In this document: positions 1 through 5,718 of the stretch, piece after piece
Numbering within the stretch: position 1 is the first letter of the stretch
Layout of the letters: each line of letters starts with the position of its first letter
Origin: Palsa-739 sp036512155
GTDB lineage: Bacteria > Actinomycetota > Thermoleophilia > Gaiellales > Gaiellaceae
Length of the DNA stretch: 11,145 bases
Direction: 5' to 3'
NCBI GenBank assembly: GCA_036512155.1
Contig: DATCBD010000111.1
Coordinates: forward strand, 1 to 11,145
Made by a program: the position numbers and the translations under genes
Notes under the pieces: generated by a model
What the model was told of the DNA's origin: nothing
The model's database searches: none
The model's input: the letters and a program-made list of their open reading frames with translations, nothing else

Positions 1-323
1 ACGCCCCACTCGAGCGCGAGCTTCGCCGGGTTCTTCTCCTCCTCGAAGCCGGCGAGGCCGAGGCTGTCGACGAGGTCGGCGCCGATGAGGTCGCTGTCGC
101 CCCAGCCGGTCAGCTCGTACACGCCGCGCCCGACGGCGAGGATCCGCGCTTCCTTGTCGCACACGACGAACCCGGTGCCTGGCGCCGGGTAGTAATCGTC
201 GAGGAGCTCGAAAAGGAAACCGAAGCCGCAGTGGTGGCACGAGACCGGCTCGTCGAACAGGCCCTCCATCCGGTCGGAGTCCACCGACCGCTCCTTGCAG
301 TTCGGGCAGATGAAGTAGGGCAC
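1..323 (-). CDS. Zinc-ribbon plus PAS-like domain protein (3' end cut by window)
   Basis: The reading frame starts at a GTG 9 nt after the GST-like gene's stop codon and runs off the window edge, so only about 107 residues are seen. The N-terminus has four cysteines arranged C6-x2-C9 and C29-x2-C32 (CPNC and CHHC), a typical zinc-ribbon spacing. From about residue 50 the text looks like the start of a PAS fold: a strand-like GFVVCDKEARILAVG, then a helix-like YELTGWGDSDLIG, resembling the 'G-Y-s-x-e-E-l-iG' region of PAS domains. No membrane segment or signal peptide is visible. Zinc ribbons bind metal and often nucleic acid or protein; PAS domains sense ligands, redox state or protein partners. 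The full domain set is unknown because the C-terminus is missing. It is probably cotranscribed with the GST-like and corA genes. The function is not recognised; the zinc ribbon is firm and the PAS call moderate. Confidence 0.75.
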   Translation of the reverse strand, partial: MPYFICPNCKERSVDSDRMEGLFDEPVSCHHCGFGFLFELLDDYYPAPGTGFVVCDKEARILAVGRGVYELTGWGDSDLIGADLVDSLGLAGFEEEKNPAKLALEWG

Positions 324-332
324 TGATCCAGG

Positions 333-932
333 TTAGCCACGAGGGTGTGCGTCGACGCGCAGCACCCATGCGTGCAGCGGCGAGTCGTCGCGGAGCGGCT
401 GGTACTCGACGAGGACCCGGTGGAAGAGCTCGTCGTCGTCCGCCGGCAGGCCGAGGACGGCGTACTTGAGGAACGGGAAGGCGGTGACGTCGGCGAGCCC
501 GAAGTCGCCGAAGAGGTAGTCGCGACCCTGGAGCAGCGCCTCGAAGACCTCGACGTGGGCGCGCATCTCCGCCGAGAGGGCGTCGGTGGCGCCCAGGTCT
601 GCGATCGCGTTCGGCGCGCGCTTCCAGACCTGGTTGAACCAGTCGGCGAAGACCCGCACCTCGGCGCGGCGAGCGGGGTCGCGCGGGAGCAGCGGCGGGT
701 CGGGGAAACGTGTCTCGAGCCACTCGAGGATCGCCGGCGAGTCCGCGATCACTTCGTCGTCGTCCGTCACGAGCACGGGGACGAGCCGCTGCCCGCTCAC
801 CGCCTCCACCGGCGAACGGTCGTCCGCGTCGACGTCGACCCACTCGATCGGAACGCCTTTGTGCCCGGCTGCGAGCGCGACCCGCTCGACGTTGGTCGAG
901 AACGGGATCCGGTAGACCCGGATCAGATCCAC
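333..932 (-). CDS. Glutathione S-transferase-fold protein
   Basis: A 199-residue protein with the two-domain GST layout. The N-terminal thioredoxin-like domain (about 1-80) has a possible active-site Ser12 in PFSTNVER, the conserved cis-proline region LVPVLV (Pro52) and the DSPAIL motif (Asp64-Ser65) that normally binds the gamma-glutamyl part of glutathione. The all-helical C-terminal domain (about 90-190) includes the FGLADVTAFPFL segment, matching the N-capping/hydrophobic staple region of GSTs. Family members conjugate or reduce electrophiles with glutathione, or act as thiol isomerases or structural proteins. The GTG start at 932 overlaps the end of corA by 10 bp, which suggests translational coupling; no strong ribosome site is visible. 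The true thiol partner is uncertain because many actinobacteria use mycothiol or other thiols in place of glutathione. Confidence 0.87.
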   Translation of the reverse strand: MDLIRVYRIPFSTNVERVALAAGHKGVPIEWVDVDADDRSPVEAVSGQRLVPVLVTDDDEVIADSPAILEWLETRFPDPPLLPRDPARRAEVRVFADWFNQVWKRAPNAIADLGATDALSAEMRAHVEVFEALLQGRDYLFGDFGLADVTAFPFLKYAVLGLPADDDELFHRVLVEYQPLRDDSPLHAWVLRVDAHPRG

Positions 933-1834
933 TTCTTGCGCCGGAAAAACCAGAGCTGGATCAGCGTCGTCCCGACGATGATGCCCCACGAATACGCGTA
1001 GCCGTAGTGCCAGTGCAGCTCGGGCATGTGAATGAAGTTCTGTCCGTATACGCCGACGACGAAGGTCGGGAACAGCACGAGGGAGGCGATCACCGTCAGC
1101 ACCTTCATGACTTCGTTCTGGTCGTTCGCGATCTTGGACTGGCTGTAGTCGCGCACGCTCGAGAGAAGGTCGCGCGAGAGCTCGAGCCCGTCGAGCGCGC
1201 GCATCAGCTTGTCGTACGCCGCGTTGAATGCGACCTCGACGTCCTTCGGGAAGACCTCGGGACCTTCGTCGACGTCGACGACGTCGTCGGTCACGCGCCG
1301 TACCGCGTCGCGCATCGGCGCGAGCGTCCGCCGGATGTGCAGCAGGTCGTGGCGCAGCGACGAGATGCGCGCGCGGGTCGCGCTCGCGGGCTGGTCCTCG
1401 ACCTTGTCCTCGAGCTCGTCGATCTCCTCGTCGAGCGCGTCGACGAGGTTGAGGTAGCGCTCGGAGATCTCGTCGACGAGGCGGTACACCATCATTCCGG
1501 TGGAATCGCCGTCCTTGACCGCCTGCTTCACGATCGCGACGTCGCACGCGGCCCGGTTGCCCGGCGGCGTCTTGCGCACGGTGAGCAGCGTGTCGTGCGT
1601 GATGACGAGGTCGATCTCCTGGTAGAAGACGTCGTCCTCCTCGGGCACGGCGACCGCGACGAGGAAGACGCCGAAGATGTAATGCCCGTGGCTCTGCAGC
1701 GTCGGGCGCGGCTCGTCCTCGTGCTTGGGCGGGGCGAGCAGAAGCTCGACGGCGGACTCCTCGAGGCCGCTTGGCGCGTGTTTGCGAAGCTCCTCGGCGC
1801 CGGGGTCGAGGAGGTCGATCCAATTCGCGGCCAC
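923..1834 (-). CDS. corA: CorA-family divalent cation transporter with GQN signature
   Basis: A 303-residue protein with a long N-terminal cytoplasmic alpha/beta and helical domain (about 1-240) and two C-terminal membrane segments (about 242-262 and 278-297), ending in the basic tail FRRKKWI. This is the standard 2-TM-GxN plan, which forms homopentameric Mg2+ (or Co2+/Ni2+/Zn2+) channels in the inner membrane. The selectivity signature that normally reads YGMNF..MPEL is YGQNFIHMPEL here, so Gln265 replaces the usual Met between Gly264 and Asn266. Asn266 and the MPEL loop are retained, so the pore is probably functional, but selectivity may differ. The GTG start at 1834 lies 26 nt after the trxB stop, consistent with one transcript, and the 3' end overlaps the GST-like gene by 10 bp. 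Family assignment is firm; the transported ion is not determined. Confidence 0.92.
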   Translation of the reverse strand: MAANWIDLLDPGAEELRKHAPSGLEESAVELLLAPPKHEDEPRPTLQSHGHYIFGVFLVAVAVPEEDDVFYQEIDLVITHDTLLTVRKTPPGNRAACDVAIVKQAVKDGDSTGMMVYRLVDEISERYLNLVDALDEEIDELEDKVEDQPASATRARISSLRHDLLHIRRTLAPMRDAVRRVTDDVVDVDEGPEVFPKDVEVAFNAAYDKLMRALDGLELSRDLLSSVRDYSQSKIANDQNEVMKVLTVIASLVLFPTFVVGVYGQNFIHMPELHWHYGYAYSWGIIVGTTLIQLWFFRRKKWI

Positions 1835-1860
1835 GGGGCCGCGTTTCGACGCGGGGTGGC

Positions 1861-2820
1861 CTAGACCTCCGCGGCGAGGGCCGTACCGGGGTGCCTTTCC
1901 AACGCTGAGAGGTACCGCTCGGCATCGAGCGCGGCCATACAGCCGGAGCCGGCCGCGGTGACCGCCTGCCGGTAGACGTGGTCCTGAACGTCACCCGCGG
2001 CGAATACGCCGGGGATGTTCGTCTCCGTCGAGTGCGGCTTCGTCACCAGGTAGCCGGCCGCGTCGTGGTCGAGCTGGTCGAGGAAGAGCGCTGTCGTCGG
2101 ATCGTGGCCGATGGCGACGAACACGCCGTCGGTCTTCAGCTCGGAGATGCCGCCGGTGACTGTGTCGCGCAGCATGACCGCCTCGACCTTCGCGTCGCCG
2201 AGGATGTCGTCGACGACGGCGTTCGTGATGAACGAGATCTTGGGGTTTGCGCGCGCCCGCTCGAGCATGATCTGCGAGGCGCGGAACTCGTCTCGCCGGT
2301 GCACGACCGTCACCTTGGTCGCGTAGCGGGTGAGGAAGTTGGCCTCCTCCATCGCCGAGTCGCCGCCGCCGACCACGACGAGCTCCTTCTCCTTGAAGAA
2401 GGCGCCGTCGCAGGTGGCGCAGGCCGACACGCCGCGGCCCTGGAAGTGCTGTTCGCGGGGGATCCCGAGCCAGCGCGCGGTCGCGCCGGTGGCGACGATG
2501 ACCGTGTGGGCGCTGTACTCCTCGTTCTCGACCCATACCCGGAAGGGCTGCTCCGAGAAGTCGACGCGGGCGACGTCGTCGGTGATGAACTCCGAGCCGA
2601 AGCGCTCCGCCTGGCGGCGGAACTCGGCCATCATCTCCGGCCCCATGACTCCGTCGGGGTAGCCGGGGTAGTTCTCCACGTCGGTCGTGACCATCAGCTG
2701 GCCGCCCCAGTTGAAGCCCTCGATGACGAGCGGCGCCAGGTTCGCCCGCGCCGCGTAGAGGGCCGCCGTGTACCCGGCGGGGCCGCCTCCGATGATGATC
2801 AGCTCACGTGTTTCGCTCAT
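1861..2820 (-). CDS. trxB: Thioredoxin reductase (NADPH)
   Basis: A 319-residue low-molecular-weight thioredoxin reductase, normal length for the family. Visible motifs in order: the N-terminal FAD-binding GGGPAGYTAALYAARA, the redox-active CATC (Cys134 and Cys137) followed by DGAFF, the NADPH-binding GGGDSAMEEA, a VHRRDEFRAS segment typical of NADPH phosphate recognition, and the C-terminal FAD motif FAAGDVQD. The enzyme passes electrons from NADPH through FAD and the CATC pair to thioredoxin, keeping the cytosol reduced. The ATG start at 2820 is preceded by GAAGGA about 7 nt upstream, a good ribosome-binding site. No thioredoxin gene is next to it in this window; the next gene is corA, 26 nt downstream. 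Upstream are an AT-rich stretch and the palindromic element described separately. Confidence 0.97.
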   Translation of the reverse strand: MSETRELIIIGGGPAGYTAALYAARANLAPLVIEGFNWGGQLMVTTDVENYPGYPDGVMGPEMMAEFRRQAERFGSEFITDDVARVDFSEQPFRVWVENEEYSAHTVIVATGATARWLGIPREQHFQGRGVSACATCDGAFFKEKELVVVGGGDSAMEEANFLTRYATKVTVVHRRDEFRASQIMLERARANPKISFITNAVVDDILGDAKVEAVMLRDTVTGGISELKTDGVFVAIGHDPTTALFLDQLDHDAAGYLVTKPHSTETNIPGVFAAGDVQDHVYRQAVTAAGSGCMAALDAERYLSALERHPGTALAAEV

Positions 2821-2886
2821 GTCCGTCCTTCGCTAAAGAGGTGTGCTCTCTATTAAACGAATTCGGCCGGTTGGACGTTCCCGGCC
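2821..2886 (-). promoter_or_regulatory. trxB leader: AT-rich stretch and small inverted repeat
   Basis: The DNA directly upstream of trxB is the most AT-rich stretch of this neighbourhood. On the minus strand TTTAAT (2857-2852) could be a -10 element, but no convincing -35 is seen. Just upstream, GGCCGG and CCGGCC (2865-2870 and 2881-2886) form a 6-bp inverted repeat with a 10-nt spacer, which could be an operator or the base of a small hairpin. GAAGGA precedes the trxB ATG. The ribosome site is well supported; the promoter and operator roles are guesses from composition and symmetry. Confidence 0.3.
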
Positions 2887-2909
2887 CCGGAGCTTGTGCG
2901 ATCCGGCTC

Positions 2910-3047
2910 TAGGAGGGTCTGGCGGAATGGTGCTCGTCGCAGGGATGCGCTGGTCGGATGCGGTGCAAGGACGCGGCCGAGGACGCAGCAGCGCGCCGAT
3001 CCAGCGCACCATCTGCGACACAGCCGCTATTCCGCCAGACCCTCCTA
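2910..3047. repeat. 138-bp imperfect palindromic element (MITE-like or structured RNA)
   Basis: The two ends are a perfect 19-bp inverted repeat: TAGGAGGGTCTGGCGGAAT at 2910-2928 and its exact complement at 3029-3047. Inside, further arms pair in register: GTCGCAG (2936-2942) with CTGCGAC (3013-3019), TGCGCTGG (2946-2953) with CCAGCGCA (3001-3008), and TCGG (2954-2957) with CCGA (2996-2999). This gives about 38 base pairs around a loop of about 38 nt. The outer arms are bounded by TA on each side, and the element abuts the rmuC stop codon. The size, terminal repeats and possible TA target duplication resemble a miniature inverted-repeat element of the IS630/mariner type; a structured RNA or processing hairpin in the rmuC-trxB transcript is the alternative. 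There is no T-tract, so it is not a classical terminator. Confidence 0.7.
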
Positions 3048-4109
3048 CTAGGCCGCGTCGAGCGCCCGGACGTGGGCGGCGGCCGGAAGCTCGGCCTGCT
3101 CGTCCGCCGCCTGGTCGAGCTTCGTCTCGAACCGGTCGAGGCGCTTCTCGGCCGAGGCGTACTTGCCCTGGGCGTTCGAGAGGTGCTTGCCGACCAGGTC
3201 GAAGTCCTCCCGGAACACCGAGAAGTCCTTCTGGAGGGCGGCGCAGTACTGCATGACTTCCTCCGCCCGCTGCTCGATCTGCATCCCCTTCAGGCCGAGG
3301 ACGATCATCTGCAGGTAGGCGGTGAACGTCGTCGCCGAAACGGGGAAGACCCGCTTCCCGTGCGCGTACGTGAGGAGCGCGCCGGTCTTGCCGGAGATGA
3401 GCTCGTAGTGGATCGTCTCCGCGGGGAGGTACATGAACGCGAGATCGAAGGTGCCGTAGTCGGGGCGGATGTACTTCGACGCGATCGCGTCGATGTGGCC
3501 CTTCACGTCGCGCGCGAACGCCTTCTCGTGCAGCTGCTGCTCGGCCTCGTCGCTCGCGGCAGCCATGCGCTCGAAGTTGTCGAGCGGGAACTTCGCGTCC
3601 ACCGGGAGCAAGAGGCCGGCGGCGCGGATAACCGCGTCCACCCGGTCGCCGCTCGGGAACGTGTACTGGACCTCGTAGGCATCGCGCGGGAGCCGGTCGC
3701 GGAGCAGGTTCTCGAGGAGCAGCTCGCCGAAGCCGCCGCGCGCCTTCGGCGGGCGCAGCGCCTGCTCGAGGCGGCCGAGGTCCTTCGCGCGCTCGTTCAT
3801 CTCCGCGGTCGCCCGCGTCACCTCGCCGAGGCGCTCGTGGATCTTCGTCGCCGTCTGGCTGCTGCTGGCGAGCCGCCGGTCGAGCGTCTCGGTCACGTCG
3901 GCGAGCCGGCGGTCGACGTCGGCGTTGCGCTCGCTGAGCTGGCGCGTCGTGTCGTCGCGCAGCGCCGCGAGCTGGCTCGCGATGAGCCGCGGGAGCACGA
4001 GCGCCGCCGCGATGACGGCGAGCACGACGAGGATGAGGAGTCCGATGACCACCGGGCCAAAGAACGCTAGAGGCCGGGTCGGACGGACCAAAGAAAATGC
4101 CGGCCCCAA
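3048..4109 (-). CDS. rmuC: RmuC family DNA recombination protein
   Basis: A 353-residue protein with an N-terminal membrane anchor (about residues 18-41), a polar heptad-like coiled-coil region (about 42-115, many DDTTRQLSERNADVDRRL-type repeats) and the RmuC domain (about 120-335). Diagnostic strings are RGGFGELLLENLL, SGDRVDAVI, LPVDAKFPLDNF (Asp171 and Lys173, resembling a PD-(D/E)xK nuclease core) and DYGTFDLAFMYLPAE. E. coli RmuC limits recombination at short inverted repeats, and a nuclease role is predicted for the family. The start is uncertain: TTG at 4109 gives the longest form, TTG at 4091 and GTG at 4052 also precede the anchor, and none has a clear ribosome site. The TAG stop directly touches the palindromic element. 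A terminator separates it from the dsb genes upstream. Confidence 0.9.
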   Translation of the reverse strand: MGPAFSLVRPTRPLAFFGPVVIGLLILVVLAVIAAALVLPRLIASQLAALRDDTTRQLSERNADVDRRLADVTETLDRRLASSSQTATKIHERLGEVTRATAEMNERAKDLGRLEQALRPPKARGGFGELLLENLLRDRLPRDAYEVQYTFPSGDRVDAVIRAAGLLLPVDAKFPLDNFERMAAASDEAEQQLHEKAFARDVKGHIDAIASKYIRPDYGTFDLAFMYLPAETIHYELISGKTGALLTYAHGKRVFPVSATTFTAYLQMIVLGLKGMQIEQRAEEVMQYCAALQKDFSVFREDFDLVGKHLSNAQGKYASAEKRLDRFETKLDQAADEQAELPAAAHVRALDAA

Positions 4110-4177
4110 CCAACCCGAAGGTCCATCGGAACCGGCTTGCAGAGCCTATGTGCGGCGGCGCCCGGCCGTCAAGGAGG

Positions 4178-4199
4178 AAAAGCCCGCTATTTGCGGCTT
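4178..4199 (-). terminator. Likely intrinsic terminator after the dsb pair
   Basis: Read on the minus strand, AAGCCGC, a 5-nt loop AAATA and GCGGGCTT form a 7-bp stem with one bulged G, followed by a short TTTT run. It starts 11 nt after the DsbA-like stop codon and lies before rmuC, where a terminator would be expected. The T-tract is short, so termination may be incomplete. Confidence 0.5.
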
Positions 4200-4209
4200 C
4201 TTGGCCGGC

Positions 4210-5025
4210 CTACGCCAGGGCGTCGATCGCGGCGAAGAACGCCGACTCGGTGGGCACGCCCTCCCCGAAGTACTTCAGGGGCGCCCCGCTCTTGTTGAGG
4301 TACAGCGTCGGCGTGCCGTTCACCTTGTCTGCGGTCGCGTCCGCGTCGACGTCAGAGGCGGCCTTCTTCACCGAGGCGGAGCTCCGCGCCGCGAAGAGCG
4401 GGTCGATCTTCAGGCCGGGGACGCTGACCGCGATGTTGTAGAGCATCTGGTCGGTCAGCCAGCCGGTGTTCTCCGTGCCCTGGTTGTCGTACAGGTTCTC
4501 GGAGAAGTTGAACGCCTTGTTCTGCTTTGCGGCGGCGATGGTCGCCGCCTGGCCGCGGATCGAGTCGGGGCCGATGAAGGCCCACGGCTTCATCACGACC
4601 TTGACCTTGCCCGTGCGCACGTACTTGGTGACGAAGTCGGGGAAGATCGTCGTCTCGAACTCCTGGCAGACGGGACACTGGAGGTCGATGAACTCCGTCA
4701 GCGTGACCGGGGCGAACGGCGAGCCGAGCGTCGTTCCATTCTGGGGGATGCCCTTGAAGAGCGATTCGACCTGAGACGCGCCGGGGAGCCCGTTTGCGAG
4801 GCTGCCGACCGCGGCGTGATTCTTCGGGAGTCCGCCGCCCTTGCTCCCGCCGCCGAGGACGACCGCGAGGACGATGATGACCGCGATGACGGCGACGATC
4901 CCGCCGCCGATGGCGAGGGCGCGCGGCGACGCCTGGCGCCCGCGTCCGCCCACTGACCGGACGGGCGGCGGCGCCTTGACCGACGCCGTGCGCCGGGCCT
5001 CTCTGCTCTTTTTCCCGCTAGGCAC
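4210..5025 (-). CDS. Membrane-anchored DsbA/BdbD-like thiol-disulfide oxidoreductase
   Basis: A 271-residue protein with a short basic N-terminus, one membrane segment (about 37-57, GIVAVIAVIIVLAVVL) serving as uncleaved signal anchor, a Gly-rich linker, and an extracytoplasmic thioredoxin-fold domain with a DsbA-type helical insertion (about 90-271). The active site is CPVC (Cys117 and Cys120) in FIDLQCPVCQEFE, and the conserved cis-proline is Pro239 in NGTPTLYL. This matches the thioredoxin_4/DsbA family, which introduces disulfides into exported proteins. It starts at GTG 5025, inside the last codons of the DsbB-like gene (8-bp overlap), so the two are translationally coupled, and DsbB is its expected reoxidant. 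A reductase or isomerase role is possible but less likely given this partner. Confidence 0.92.
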   Translation of the reverse strand: MPSGKKSREARRTASVKAPPPVRSVGGRGRQASPRALAIGGGIVAVIAVIIVLAVVLGGGSKGGGLPKNHAAVGSLANGLPGASQVESLFKGIPQNGTTLGSPFAPVTLTEFIDLQCPVCQEFETTIFPDFVTKYVRTGKVKVVMKPWAFIGPDSIRGQAATIAAAKQNKAFNFSENLYDNQGTENTGWLTDQMLYNIAVSVPGLKIDPLFAARSSASVKKAASDVDADATADKVNGTPTLYLNKSGAPLKYFGEGVPTESAFFAAIDALA

Positions 5026-5584
5026 CGGCGGGAAGGGTAGCTGGCTCCTCGCTGCCGCCTGCCGCCGCGAGGCTTAAGAATCCAATGAGGAGCAGGAAGC
5101 CGCTGAGCGCGATCGTCGGGATGGTGACGTAGCCGAACTCGTTGATCCACTTCACCGCGCAGCCGGCTCCGACCTGGCAGGCCGCGGGCGTCGCGACCCA
5201 GTGATTCTCGACGAGGATGTGGTAGACGGACACGCCCGCGCCGATGATCGGGAACGGCAGGAGATAGCGCGCGAACTTGTAGTCGCCGTGCCGCGCCGCG
5301 AAGAGCAGCAGAAGCGACAGCGGGTACATGCAGATGCGCTGGAACCAACACAGGTCGCACGGCACGAAGCCGGCGATCTCGGAGAAGAAGAGGCTGCCGC
5401 CGGTGCCGAGCGCGGCGACGACGAACGCGGCCCACAGCTCGTAGCCCCAAAGCGCGGCCCGGAGCCCGCGGAGAGGCGCGCGCACGCCGACGAGGGCGAG
5501 GAGGCCGATGAGCGCGAGGGCGGCGGCGATCGCCTCTCCGGCGACGGCGAGCACGGCGAAGGCGACGATCGTGTCGTGCGTCAT
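5018..5584 (-). CDS. DsbB/BdbC-like disulfide bond formation protein
   Basis: A 188-residue membrane protein with four hydrophobic segments (about 6-30, 47-68, 85-103 and 155-178). Two cysteine pairs lie in extracytoplasmic loops: Cys76 and Cys79 in the signature PCDLCWFQR, and Cys136 and Cys142 in CQVGAGC. This is the DsbB plan: the second pair oxidises DsbA, the first pair passes electrons to a membrane quinone. The closely spaced second pair and total length fit DsbB/BdbC better than VKOR-type proteins. The ATG at 5584 has AAGG about 7 nt upstream; longer in-frame versions would run back through the tRNA-Leu gene and are rejected. It is divergent from tRNA-Leu with a gap of only 33 nt. Confidence 0.93.
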   Translation of the reverse strand: MTHDTIVAFAVLAVAGEAIAAALALIGLLALVGVRAPLRGLRAALWGYELWAAFVVAALGTGGSLFFSEIAGFVPCDLCWFQRICMYPLSLLLLFAARHGDYKFARYLLPFPIIGAGVSVYHILVENHWVATPAACQVGAGCAVKWINEFGYVTIPTIALSGFLLLIGFLSLAAAGGSEEPATLPAGA

Positions 5585-5617
5585 GGCGAGACCTTGCCAC
5601 AGCGCTACGCTCCGGGC

Positions 5618-5700
5618 GCCGGGGTGGCGGAACTGGTCAGACGCGCCCGACTTAAAATCGGGTGCCTTCGGGCATGCGGGTTCGAGTCCCGCCCCCGGCA
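5618..5700 (+). tRNA. tRNA-Leu (anticodon UAA)
   Basis: An 83-nt class II tRNA. The acceptor strands GCCGGGG (5618-5624) and CCCCGGC (5693-5699) pair fully and are followed by discriminator A. The anticodon stem CCCGA/TCGGG encloses the loop CTTAAAA, giving anticodon TAA. A long variable arm TGCC-TTCG-GGCA is present, as required for tRNA-Leu, and the T arm is GCGGG-TTCGAGT-CCCGC. The 3' CCA is not encoded. TACGCT (5606-5611) just upstream could be a -10 placing transcription start close to the mature 5' end. Confidence 0.97.
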
Positions 5701-5706
5701 CCTCAC

Positions 5707-5712
5707 TACACT
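5707..5712 (+). promoter_or_regulatory. Candidate -10 for a leaderless glutamate dehydrogenase mRNA
   Basis: TACACT fits the TAnnnT consensus and ends 6 nt before the GTG at 5719, where a transcript would start on the initiation codon itself. No Shine-Dalgarno sequence lies in the 18 nt between the tRNA and the GTG. The -35 region would fall inside the T arm of tRNA-Leu and does not look like TTGACA. Cotranscription with the tRNA is the alternative. Confidence 0.35.
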
Positions 5713-5718
5713 GCGCGC

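Noticed and set aside
710..1864. A 384-codon plus-strand frame opposite GST and corA, and similar plus-strand frames at 1978-2856 and 2958-4070.
   Set aside because: Low-complexity Arg/Val/Asp composition typical of antisense reading of high-GC genes, with recognisable genes on the other strand.
333..1994. A long minus-strand open frame spanning the GST-like gene and reaching back through corA into trxB.
   Set aside because: Only the last 199 residues look like protein; the rest is Arg/Pro/Ala-rich out-of-frame translation of corA and trxB.
2910..3047. The palindrome as a classical intrinsic terminator of rmuC.
   Set aside because: The stem is far longer than usual, the loop is about 38 nt, and there is no T-run after either arm.
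5662..5718. An earlier in-frame ATG extension of glutamate dehydrogenase.
   Set aside because: It would translate the 3' half of tRNA-Leu.
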